NCBI RefSeq assembly: GCF_009695775.1
Contig: NZ_VUNG01000006.1
Location: 62,001-126,000, forward strand
Direction of reading: 5' to 3'
DNA length: 64,000 nt
Source of the DNA: Hallella mizrahii
GTDB taxonomy: Bacteria; Bacteroidota; Bacteroidia; Bacteroidales; Bacteroidaceae
A model generated the notes under the pieces. That model was not told where the DNA came from. It worked only from the letters and a program-made list of their open reading frames with translations, and searched no databases. The position numbers were made by a program, and so were the translations under genes. This document shows, piece after piece, positions 36,086 to 43,662 of the stretch (position 1 is its first letter; each line of letters opens with the position of its first letter).

Positions 36086-37621
36086 TTATACTTGTTTCGT
36101 TTTCAGTCCTAACGCCTTAGCTTTCTCCTGCAACAGTGCCATGAGGGGCTCGCGCTCGTTGGGTACGGTGTTGTCGAGTACAGCCTGCTTCAAAGCTTGT
36201 TTGAGCTGTCCTACCTCTCTTGAAGGCTTCAGGTCGAACATCTCCATGATCTCATTGCCGTCGATGCAGGGCTGCAGCAGACGCTTGTAGTCCTTCTCTT
36301 TCAGATCCGTGATCTTCTCACGCACCATGCGGAAGTTCTCCAGGAAGCGCTGCTTGCGTTGGCTGTTCTTGCTGGTGATGTCGGCTTCGCAGAGCATCAT
36401 CAGGTCGTCGATGTCGTCGCCAGCATCATTGACCAGTCGTCTGACGGCACTGTCGGTGACCTCTTCGTCGGCGATGACAATAGGCCGCATGTGCAAGTCC
36501 ACCAGTTTCTGCACATATTTCATCTTCATGTCCATCGGCAGCTTCATGCGCCGGAAGATCGCCGGCACCATCTTGGCACCTACATAGTTGTGGTTGTGGA
36601 AGGTCCAGCCCTGCACGTCGTCCCACCGCTTGCACTTTGCCTTGCCGACATCGTGCATCAGCGCAGCCCAGCGCAGCCAGAGACGGTGGTCGTCGAGATG
36701 CTGAAGGTCGGCTTTCCACTCCTCTTTTTGCTTTTCGTCGGCATCCTTATCCTGGAGTTTCTCCACAAGATAGCTCCGGCGCTCGTCCTGTCGGCGACAA
36801 ACGTTGTCGAGGACTTCGAGGGTATGGTAGAAGTTGTTTTTATGTGCACGGCCCTTGCGTGTCTCCACATTGTCGAGTACGGTGAGCTCAGGGAGAATCA
36901 GCGTGAGCAGCCCCGCACGGTGCAGGTCCACGAAGCCACGGCTGGGTTGGTCAGCGAGAATGATCTTGTTGAGTTCCTCCTCGATGCGCTCTCCACTGAT
37001 GATCTTCAGCCGTTCGGCGTTGCGTGTCAATGCGTCGAAGGTCTCGTCTTCGATATAGAACTTCAACTGTGTGGCAAATCTCACGCAGCGCATCATGCGC
37101 AGCGGGTCGTCGGAAAAGGTAATGTCAGGGTCAAGGGGCGTGCGGATGATGCCGTCCTCCAGGTCAGCGAGTCCGTCGAAAGGATCGACGAGCTCGCCAA
37201 ATCGGTCGGCGTTGAGACAGACGGCCAGCGCGTTGATGGTGAAGTCGCGCCGGTTCTGGTCGTCCTCCAGCGTGCCGTCTTCGACATGCGGCTTGCGGCT
37301 GTCGTGGCTGTAGCTTTCCTTGCGTGCACCGACAAACTCCACCTCTGTGTCGTGGTATTTGACTTGTGCAGTGCCGAAGTTGCGGAATACACTCAGATGG
37401 GCGGCTCGTCCGAGCCGGTTCTTCAAAGTTTGTGCCACATCGATGCCGCTTCCGACGACGACCACGTCGATGTCGTTGGATGGTCTTTCGAGGAAGAGGT
37501 CACGCACATAGCCCCCTACAACGTAGCACTCTACGCCCAGGCCGTCGGCCACTTCCGATATAGTGTGAAAGATTTTTTTGTCGAGCAGCATAGCCAGCTC
37601 GTCGTCACTCAGCATTCTCAT
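36086..37621 (-). CDS. cca: CCA tRNA nucleotidyltransferase / poly(A) polymerase family with HD domain
   Basis: Adds or repairs the 3' CCA of tRNA. The start is ATG 37621 (MRMLSDDELAML), 511 residues; an open frame upstream to 37726 overlaps the promoter. Nucleotidyltransferase signature GGYVRDLFLERPSNDIDVVV near residue 36 with the metal aspartates, RRDFTINALA, then an HD phosphohydrolase domain (ALMHDVGKAKCKRW, HNHNYVG). A poly(A)-adding role cannot be excluded from sequence. Transcribed away from the repeat island. Confidence 0.92.
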   Translation of the reverse strand: MRMLSDDELAMLLDKKIFHTISEVADGLGVECYVVGGYVRDLFLERPSNDIDVVVVGSGIDVAQTLKNRLGRAAHLSVFRNFGTAQVKYHDTEVEFVGARKESYSHDSRKPHVEDGTLEDDQNRRDFTINALAVCLNADRFGELVDPFDGLADLEDGIIRTPLDPDITFSDDPLRMMRCVRFATQLKFYIEDETFDALTRNAERLKIISGERIEEELNKIILADQPSRGFVDLHRAGLLTLILPELTVLDNVETRKGRAHKNNFYHTLEVLDNVCRRQDERRSYLVEKLQDKDADEKQKEEWKADLQHLDDHRLWLRWAALMHDVGKAKCKRWDDVQGWTFHNHNYVGAKMVPAIFRRMKLPMDMKMKYVQKLVDLHMRPIVIADEEVTDSAVRRLVNDAGDDIDDLMMLCEADITSKNSQRKQRFLENFRMVREKITDLKEKDYKRLLQPCIDGNEIMEMFDLKPSREVGQLKQALKQAVLDNTVPNEREPLMALLQEKAKALGLKTKQV

Positions 37622-37639
37622 AATTTTCGTTTTAAGGTA

Positions 37640-37670
37640 CAAAGGTACTGCAAACCGAATACAATACAAA
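37640..37670 (-). promoter_or_regulatory. Promoter of cca
   Basis: On the minus strand TTTG (37667-37670) and TACCTTTG (37640-37647) are separated by 19 nt, a good -33/-7 pair. The -7 box ends 18 nt before the ATG. Confidence 0.65.
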
Positions 37671-37922
37671 AAAAAAGAATCAGAAAATTCGTTTTTTTTA
37701 TATCTCACACGGAGACATAGGGACACAGAGAAGGCTTTGCCTTGTAAAGTATAAGTCTGTTACTCTGTCTTTTCTTGTTAACGCTCCGCTATGCGGAATA
37801 AAGAATATAACCGAATATCAAGAATACATATTTTCGATATTCGTTCATCATCGTCCTGACTTCGTCAATGCGTCACCCTGAATCGAGAATAAGTTTTTGG
37901 AAAATAGTCACGTACAGACTTT

Positions 37923-38029
37923 AGCTCCCCATGGAGCTATGGTGCTGAGGTGATGGGGGACAGCCTTACGAGCAAGCTCGTCGGCTGCCCCCCATCACCT
38001 CAGCACCACCCCCTACGGGGGACAAAGCC
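37923..38029 (-). repeat. Palindromic element, copy A
   Basis: Three stems: AGCTCC-CCAT-GGAGCT (37923-37938); a 19-bp perfect stem (37941-37959 with 37989-38007) capped by AGCCttacGAGCaaGCTC and its pairing half; and CCCCC-TAC-GGGGG (38009-38021), followed by ACAAAGCCT. Read on the minus strand it has the same order as copy B. Confidence 0.8.
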
Positions 38030-38055
38030 TGCCCGTGACGAAAATCGCTATCGCG

Positions 38056-38080
38056 TAAAATTGCGCAGAGCGCATAAAAT
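38056..38080 (+). repeat. Inner inverted-repeat palindrome, left
   Basis: TAAAATTGCGC-aga-GCGCATAAAAT, itself near-palindromic, matched in inverted orientation at 38235-38260. Confidence 0.7.
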
Positions 38081-38234
38081 ATTCAGCACCCCCTAAATCT
38101 GCTCACAATTATTTTAGAAAGCCCTGATGATATCGTCGTGGTAATAATAACGCTCTATCTGTGCTTTGGGCCATGCATTCATGTAACGCGTTTTACTTTT
38201 ACGTTTTACTTGCAAACGACTATTCAGCCGCTTT

Positions 38235-38260
38235 ATTTTATGCGCTTGCGCAATTTTATG
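38235..38260 (-). repeat. Inner inverted-repeat palindrome, right
   Basis: ATTTTATGCGC-tt-GCGCAATTTTATG, the inverted partner of 38056-38080. Confidence 0.7.
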
Positions 38261-38282
38261 CCTTGGCAATTTTCTTCATGTA

Positions 38283-38385
38283 TAGGCTTTGACCCCGAAA
38301 GGGGTGAGTCTCAACCAGTGGGATAGCCGTCGAGCTTGCTCGTAAGGCTATCCCGCTGGTTGAGACTCAGAGCTCCTCATGGAGC
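38283..38385 (+). repeat. Palindromic element, copy B
   Basis: AGGCTTTG, then CCCC-GAAA-GGGG (38293-38304), then a long stem (38305-38328 with 38346-38369: 14 bp, one mismatch, 9 bp) capped by gtcGAGCttGCTCgtaa, then AGCTCC-TCAT-GGAGC (38371-38385). The tip differs from copy A at one of 25 positions, but the outer arms are unrelated in sequence. Confidence 0.8.
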
Positions 38386-38840
38386 GTAAGCCTGTACATG
38401 ATTTTCTTTTTTCTTTATCATCTGGAGATGCAAGGCAATATGAGTCAGGACAAAGACATTGACTGTCTGCCGGGCTGTTAAGGAGGGATATCATTCCATC
38501 ATTCGGAATTTCGTCACCATCAATTGCTGAATTAAGCTTATAACTAACTGATAATCAATGATGGCACTTCATCCAACCAAAGATGTGATGAAGTCAGGAT
38601 GAATATAACCGAATATGTATTTTCGATATTCGTTCATCTTCGTTATTCCATCGAAGATGGAGCATTCAACTTCAAGACATTGCATCTTCGGCCAAGAACG
38701 CGAAGAATCACACCTTCCCGCTCTTTTCGCATGTACTTTCCTCTCATCTCACACAGAGTCATTCCCGTTTTTCCTCTCACACAATCGGAAATCCTCACAA
38801 AGAATAGGGATTTCCCTTTGCGACTTTGAGGTCTATCTCT

Positions 38841-38848
38841 TAATTTTG
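38841..38848 (+). promoter_or_regulatory. -7 box of the SIMPL gene
   Basis: TAATTTTGCA (TAnnTTTG), about 46 nt before the ATG. Confidence 0.6.
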
Positions 38849-38894
38849 CAACCATCAGATAGAAATCTAAATCAACCATTAAAAGCATAAGACC

Positions 38895-39602
38895 ATGAAA
38901 GAACGTATTCTCTCTTCTGCCATTGTGGCCCTGGGCATCGTCTTGCTCGGCATCTTTCTGAAAGCCGGTATGGACAACTTCACAGAGAAAGACCGCAAGG
39001 TCACCGTGAAAGGACTCGCCGAGAAGGAAGTCAAGGCCGACAAGGTGACGTGGCCGATTATCACCAAGGAGATCGGCGACGACCTGCCCGAACTCTATGA
39101 CCGTATCGCTGCCAAACAGAAGACCATCCGGCAGTTTCTGCTCTCCAATGGCATCCAGCCCGGCGAGATCAGCACGGGAGCACCGAAGGTTATCGACATG
39201 AACGCGGAGCAGTATTCGGGCAACGACAAGCCTTACCGCTACAATGTCACGGCGGTGATGACCGTCACCTCGACGCATGTCGACCAAGTGCGCCAGATCA
39301 TCGCACGCCAAGGTGAGTTGCTCAAGCAGGGCGTTGCCGTGGTGGCAAGCGACTACGACGCGGCCAACTGCCTGAGCTATCAGTTGACTTCATTTAAGAA
39401 AATGAAGCCGAAGATGATGACCGAGGCCATTGAGAATGCTGAGCAGACGGCGCAACAGTTTGCCAAGAACAGCCATTCCAAGCTCAACAAGATTGTCAGT
39501 GCCGACCAAGGACAGTTCTCCATCGATGACCGAGACGTCAACACGCCTTACATCAAGCGAGTGCGTGTCGTCACCACCGTCACCTACTCGTTGAAAGACT
39601 AA
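38895..39602 (+). CDS. SIMPL (DUF541) domain protein
   Basis: 235 residues. One N-terminal hydrophobic segment (SSAIVALGIVLLGIFLKAGM) acts as membrane anchor or uncleaved signal; the rest is a SIMPL/DUF541 domain (KVTVKGLAEKEVKADKVTW near residue 34, then two similar alpha-beta repeats, ending VRVVTTVTYSLKD). Relatives are periplasmic proteins linked to stress tolerance or signalling, without a known reaction. Single gene with its own promoter and RBS region. Confidence 0.88.
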   Translation: MKERILSSAIVALGIVLLGIFLKAGMDNFTEKDRKVTVKGLAEKEVKADKVTWPIITKEIGDDLPELYDRIAAKQKTIRQFLLSNGIQPGEISTGAPKVIDMNAEQYSGNDKPYRYNVTAVMTVTSTHVDQVRQIIARQGELLKQGVAVVASDYDAANCLSYQLTSFKKMKPKMMTEAIENAEQTAQQFAKNSHSKLNKIVSADQGQFSIDDRDVNTPYIKRVRVVTTVTYSLKD

Positions 39603-39781
39603 TCATCAGGCAAAGCACAACTTGTTGAAGAAACTGACAAAAAAACGGCTCTGAGACGGCGATTTTCAGAAGCAAGTCGTCCTTTGCCCGGATTTTCGCG
39701 ATTTTCAGGGAGTTTTTGATAACACCCTGACTAACAGCAAGATATCGACACTTTGACGAATTGCATATCACAGAAGAGGCT

Positions 39782-39819
39782 CTTTGACAGGATATTCTTG
39801 AAAGAAATTCCTGTCAAAG
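39782..39819 (+). other. Hairpin within the dispersed element, copy 2
   Basis: Perfect 10-bp stem CTTTGACAGG / CCTGTCAAAG with an 18-nt loop, followed by TACCCTTTTG. Possibly the terminator of the SIMPL gene; not present in copy 1. Confidence 0.45.
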
Positions 39820-39834
39820 TACCCTTTTGATGCA

Positions 39835-39916
39835 GTCATCTCAGTTGTTTTACCCGGTCATCTCAGTTGTTTGATAAGGTCATCTCAGTTGTTTGATGAG
39901 GTCATCTTACTGTTTT
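39835..39916 (+). repeat. Four-unit 22-bp tandem array, copy 2
   Basis: Units start at 39835, 39857, 39879 and 39901, each 22 bp. The first three share GTCATCTCAGTTGTTT exactly; the last is GTCATCTTACTGTTTT. Confidence 0.85.
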
Positions 39917-40241
39917 GACAGCGGCATCTTCGTTTTTCCGTCTTTCAAAGCCACTTTTCTGCCATTTTCACCATTGTGGTTTCTCTAGATTGCATCTTCG
40001 GAATGAAGTTGTTTTGTCAACACATTTCAATTCTAAATCACCTTGTCTGTGTTCCAATCACTACTACGTCTTTCTGAAATTCCAAAAGAAAAGAGCATAC
40101 CGGCAGACAATATTCAGGATAGGAACACGTTATATTACAATTAGGCACTGGCAGCCACGACATGCTCATCGAGCCACCATTGATGTTCCTTGTCACCCAA
40201 CTGTCCATTGCTCCTCAAAAAGTTTTATAGAAAATTATATT

Positions 40242-41441
40242 ATGCGGCAAATCATCAACCATTTTACCGACGACGACCTATACAAATTCACAATGTGCTG
40301 TGCAGTGATCGACAACTATCCACGCGCATGGGTGAAGTATGAATTCAACGACCGTGACAACACCGTCTATCCCAAGGGATTTGCCGACCTCGTCATGGAG
40401 CAGGTGGGGTATCTCGAAAAGCTCACCATCACCGACGAAGAGATTGCCTTTATGCGGCGTAAATGCTATTATCTACCCGACTGGTTCTTCATCTATCTGC
40501 GCGGCTTTCGTTTCAGTCGCAAGTGGGTTCACGCCTGGCAGGACGAGAACGGGCATTTGCATATAGAGTTTGAAGGCGTTTGGGCAGAGACGATCTTGCT
40601 GGAGGTAAAGGTGCTCGCCATCGTTTCAGAACTGTACTATATCGTGTGCAACGAAAAAGACAAGTTTGACTATGACGCATATTACCATAAAACTTACCAC
40701 AAGGCAGAGCGTCTGCTTGAGGCAGGATGTACCTATTCCGACTTTGGCACACGCCGCCGTGCGTCGTTCCAAGCCGAGGACACAGTGGTCAAAGCCATGA
40801 AAGACTGCCAGAAAGCGCGGCATTGGAAAGGCAGATTCGTAGGGACAAGCAACGTCTATCTCGCCATGAAATACGACCTTACCCCTGTAGGCACCATGGC
40901 GCACGAGTTCATAGCAGCCATAGGAGGTATGTACGGCCCACAGATGGCCAACCACATCGCCATGAATGCCTGGAGACATACTTTCAATGGAGCACTCGGC
41001 ACATATCTCTACGACACCTTCGGGTGGAATATCTTCTCTCTGAACTTCTCCGAAGATTTTGCCAACCTCTTTAAGGGTCTGCGTGTCGATTCCGGCGATA
41101 ACATAGAGCAACTGCAAAGGATCTGTGCTAAATACCGGAGCTTAGGCATCGACTCCAAGTCGAAGCAGGTCATCTTCTCCAACGCTCTCGACACCAACCG
41201 AGCCATTGCATTGCAGAAAGTAGCAGAAAAGTATGTGCAACCCTCGTTTGGCATCGGCACGCATTTCACCAACGACTTCGACAACATACGCCCGATGAAC
41301 ATCGTCATCAAACTTGTAGCTGCCAAGATCACTGAGTCGTGGCCATTCTACAACGATACCTGCAAGATCAGTGAAGACAGTGGCAAGCACACCGGCAACC
41401 CACAGGTGATCAGACGATTCATGGAGGCGCTGCACCTTTGA
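40242..41441 (+). CDS. pncB: Nicotinate phosphoribosyltransferase
   Basis: Makes nicotinate mononucleotide from nicotinate and PRPP in NAD salvage. The start is ATG 40242 (MRQIINHFTDDDLYKFTMCC), 399 residues, the family length; the open frame extends 109 codons upstream into the repeat element and is ignored. Blocks: DFGTRRRASFQAED, then GTSNVYLAMKYDLTPVGTMA carrying the autophosphorylated histidine region, GLRVDSGDN and FGIGTHFTND. Single gene. Confidence 0.95.
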   Translation: MRQIINHFTDDDLYKFTMCCAVIDNYPRAWVKYEFNDRDNTVYPKGFADLVMEQVGYLEKLTITDEEIAFMRRKCYYLPDWFFIYLRGFRFSRKWVHAWQDENGHLHIEFEGVWAETILLEVKVLAIVSELYYIVCNEKDKFDYDAYYHKTYHKAERLLEAGCTYSDFGTRRRASFQAEDTVVKAMKDCQKARHWKGRFVGTSNVYLAMKYDLTPVGTMAHEFIAAIGGMYGPQMANHIAMNAWRHTFNGALGTYLYDTFGWNIFSLNFSEDFANLFKGLRVDSGDNIEQLQRICAKYRSLGIDSKSKQVIFSNALDTNRAIALQKVAEKYVQPSFGIGTHFTNDFDNIRPMNIVIKLVAAKITESWPFYNDTCKISEDSGKHTGNPQVIRRFMEALHL

Positions 41442-41513
41442 AAGGTAAAAAAGTAAAAAGTTACTTCATTCATCCATGGGAGTCCTCTACGACATATCCC
41501 TACCATTGTACAA

Positions 41514-41571
41514 CCCCATGTCTCTCTGTCCTTGTGAGGCTAAGGTCTCACAAGGACAGAGAGACATGGGG
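41514..41571. repeat. Perfect 25-bp hairpin downstream of pncB
   Basis: Arm 41514-41538 (begins CCCCATGTCTCTCTGTCC) is exactly complementary to 41547-41571, with an 8-nt loop GCTAAGGT. No T-run follows. Longer and more perfect than expected of a simple terminator. Confidence 0.8.
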
Positions 41572-41583
41572 TCATTCATAGTG

Positions 41584-41601
41584 TGTCCCCCTCCGGGGAC
41601 A
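41584..41601. other. Small GC hairpin next to the 25-bp hairpin
   Basis: TGTCCCC-CTCC-GGGGACA, a 7-bp stem. Its position beside a long-arm hairpin recalls the CCCCC-TAC-GGGGG stem of the 38 kb elements. Confidence 0.5.
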
Positions 41602-41663
41602 TGCAACTAAGTAAACACCTGTTGATGTTTTAAATACCAGTTGCTGTTTTCGTCAAAATTTTA

Positions 41664-42021
41664 TTATTTCACAATTATCTTTTTACCGTTGACAACGACA
41701 ATGCCTTTGTAGTGCTCATCGACTCGCTGACCTTTGAGGTTGTAGCGGATATTTGTTGGAACTGTAACGGTTGTAGCATTCGTTGGTCTTCGGATCCCGG
41801 TCGGTGTACCAGAATCCCCACCAAGTGTTTTGTGTTCCGCTGCCATATTCGAGTACCTTTTTAGGAGCCAAGAGCGGGTGCAGTGCCGCTTTGAGTTCAG
41901 CGCCTTTCTTGCCTTTCAGCGTCTGTGCGTACTTGATGAGCTCAGCGCAGCTGATGGCGTGCGTAGAAGACAAGCCGCAAAGAAGTAGTGCAGCCGCGAG
42001 AAGGTAATGTTTTAATATCAT
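41664..42021 (-). pseudogene. Endonuclease I remnant (internal deletion plus frameshift)
   Basis: From ATG 42021 the frame gives a signal peptide (MILKHYLLAAALLLCGLSSTHA) and the N-terminal part of an endonuclease I-type protein (VLEYGSGTQNTWWGFWYTDR, DPKTNECYNRYSSNKY). It then leaves frame and stops at 41716. The other frame carries a C-terminal tail typical of secreted Prevotella-type proteins (NIRYNLKGQRVDEHYKG, GIVVVNGKKIIVK) to a stop at 41664. The catalytic middle is missing. Only about 119 codons remain of a gene that would be several hundred. It lies 42 bp downstream of the PKD lipoprotein gene, same strand. Confidence 0.7.
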
Positions 42022-42063
42022 GTTGTTATGGATATTACTTTTTTACCTTTTTTACTTTTTTGC

Positions 42064-43617
42064 TCATTCGTCGAGTATCGGCAGCAAAGTGGCATCGTCG
42101 CCCTCTTTCACGAGCGGATTGACATAACCCAAACTCTTGAGCTTGCCTTCACCACTAATCGTGAACGCGGGTGCGCCGGTAGGTTCACCGCCAACCATGT
42201 TGTAGAAATAGAGGTGATAAGTTCCTGATTTCTGCGTGCCGATGATGAGATAGTCAAATGACGAGCTGCCCGCGAAGTAGCGGTTGCTCACAAAGGTAAT
42301 CTTCTCGTCGGCAGGAATCCCCTGCAGCGAGAGTTGCTTCTCAGCCTCTTCCTGTACGAGATTATAACTGTAGAGCTTGTTGTCGTCGACAGCGTAGCCG
42401 ATAGTTGCCGTACGGCTGTTGAAGGCACGCAGGGAAGCCTTGGCAAAATGACTGTCAGGACTGATGGCGCGCACACTGCTGATGGTGGCTTTCGTCATGG
42501 CGCAGTCGATGGCATAGAGCAGTTTCTTTGACGCGTCGTTGTTGTCCTGCAAGAGAAAATAAGTCTTGCCGCCGGCAGCCTCGCAGAAGCCACAGTCGAG
42601 ACAAGTCGCCTGCAGGTTAGTAGCCTCATAGCCGGGGACGGCAGAGATGACAGGCATCGACGTGCCGTTGTAGTCGAGTGCCTCGATGCTGTGTGCGGTA
42701 GAACTCCAATAGCAGATGGCGTAGAAGCTAGCGTTGCCGCCACTGGCCACATGCACGCTGGCAGGATCACCGTTGGCAAAAGCAAAGATGCCGGTGGAAC
42801 CCGTGTAGCAACTATACACGCCGTTGCTGGTCAGATAATAGATACTGTACCATCCTCTCACGGTACGATAAGGGATCTCACCCTTCACCGGATCGTAGTG
42901 GGCGTTGGCAGGACTGACGACTGTTCGTCCGTCCTGCAGGCTCATGAAGCGCATGCTGTCGGCTTCTGTGGTGAGGCAGAGCATGTTCGCACCGGCGGGA
43001 TTGCCTTGTGCGTCGACATAGCTCATGTTGTAGATGACATCCATGCAGCGTGGCGCTCCCGGCATGGCTTTGCCTTGATAGGTCTGGAGCACGTTGCTGA
43101 CCAGCGACTTCTTTGAGGGATTGTAGAGATCGAGATCGGTGTTGCCCTCGCTGTTCTCCTTGAGCACATAGAAGCCCTCGGCCAATGCCGATGCCGTGTT
43201 GAGTGCCGTGACGAAGTGCTGGCTGTAGCCGGTAGACTTCGAAGTGACCGTGTAGATGAGTTTATAGTTGCCGTCGGGCAGACCCACTGGCATGTCAAGG
43301 TCGCGGTTGTGACTGAGCGTGTCGGCCTTGGGATAGGTCGTCGTGTTGGTGTTGGGATCGTAAGTACTCTCCGTGCCTTTGGAAGCGAGATAGTAAGTCC
43401 ACAGATATTCCAAGTCGTTGTCGTCGAAAGAAGAACTGATCTGCGGCTTGATGACAAGCTTCTCGCTGCTGTAGGAAGCAATGCTATAGCTCTCAGCGAT
43501 GCCCGAGAGACGGATGAAGGTCTTTCCCGGTGTGCCGTAGGTGGAGTCGTCGGAAACGCAGGAGGCGAGTAGCGTCAGCACCATGGCTACGGGGAGAAGG
43601 ATATGTTTGAAGTTCAT
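42064..43617 (-). CDS. PKD-like family surface lipoprotein of a SusCD locus
   Basis: 517 residues. Lipoprotein signal peptide with lipidated C20 (LTLLASC). The body matches the PKD-like lipoprotein family that accompanies DUF4843 proteins: KTFIRLSGIAESYSI, a tandem beta domain (SKSTGYSQHFVTALNTAS), then a propeller-like region. Probably a surface glycan- or ligand-binding partner of the SusC/SusD complex. Fourth gene of the leftward operon, 45 bp after DUF4843. Ligand unknown. Confidence 0.8.
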   Translation of the reverse strand: MNFKHILLPVAMVLTLLASCVSDDSTYGTPGKTFIRLSGIAESYSIASYSSEKLVIKPQISSSFDDNDLEYLWTYYLASKGTESTYDPNTNTTTYPKADTLSHNRDLDMPVGLPDGNYKLIYTVTSKSTGYSQHFVTALNTASALAEGFYVLKENSEGNTDLDLYNPSKKSLVSNVLQTYQGKAMPGAPRCMDVIYNMSYVDAQGNPAGANMLCLTTEADSMRFMSLQDGRTVVSPANAHYDPVKGEIPYRTVRGWYSIYYLTSNGVYSCYTGSTGIFAFANGDPASVHVASGGNASFYAICYWSSTAHSIEALDYNGTSMPVISAVPGYEATNLQATCLDCGFCEAAGGKTYFLLQDNNDASKKLLYAIDCAMTKATISSVRAISPDSHFAKASLRAFNSRTATIGYAVDDNKLYSYNLVQEEAEKQLSLQGIPADEKITFVSNRYFAGSSSFDYLIIGTQKSGTYHLYFYNMVGGEPTGAPAFTISGEGKLKSLGYVNPLVKEGDDATLLPILDE

Positions 43618-43662
43618 AAACGTCGATGTTTTTATGTATGAAACAGTTGGGAAGACAAGCCT

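Larger units (their letters stand above)
37803..38638. repeat. Repeat island in a 1.27 kb non-coding gap
   Basis: The gap 37622-38894 has no credible gene. Its ends are two direct copies of GAATATAACCGAATAT followed closely by CGATATTCGTTCATC (37803-37849 and 38601-38638); the second copy lacks about 10 bp. Between them lie two inverted ~105 bp palindromic elements (37923-38029 and 38283-38385) and, further in, two inverted copies of a TAAAATTGCGC...GCGCATAAAAT palindrome (38056-38080 and 38235-38260). About 150 bp at the centre looks unique. The nested order resembles a non-autonomous mobile element or its remains. Confidence 0.65.
39660..40060 (+). repeat. Dispersed non-coding element, copy 2
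   Basis: Homologue of 10690-11040 within the 639 bp gap 39603-40241. Common landmarks in the same order and spacing: ATTTTCGC (39692), TTTTTnATAAC, the 22-bp tandem array, CTAGATT (39985) and TTTTGTnAAC (about 40012). It also has an added hairpin at 39782-39819. The open frame running from here into pncB has no family similarity before the pncB start. Confidence 0.65.

Noticed and set aside
38138..38880. Small open frames in the 38 kb repeat island
   Set aside because: They read through palindromes and lack start context or hydrophobic/domain pattern.
39915..40241. 109-codon upstream extension of pncB
   Set aside because: It lies in the dispersed repeat element and precedes the conserved PncB N-terminus, where family members begin.
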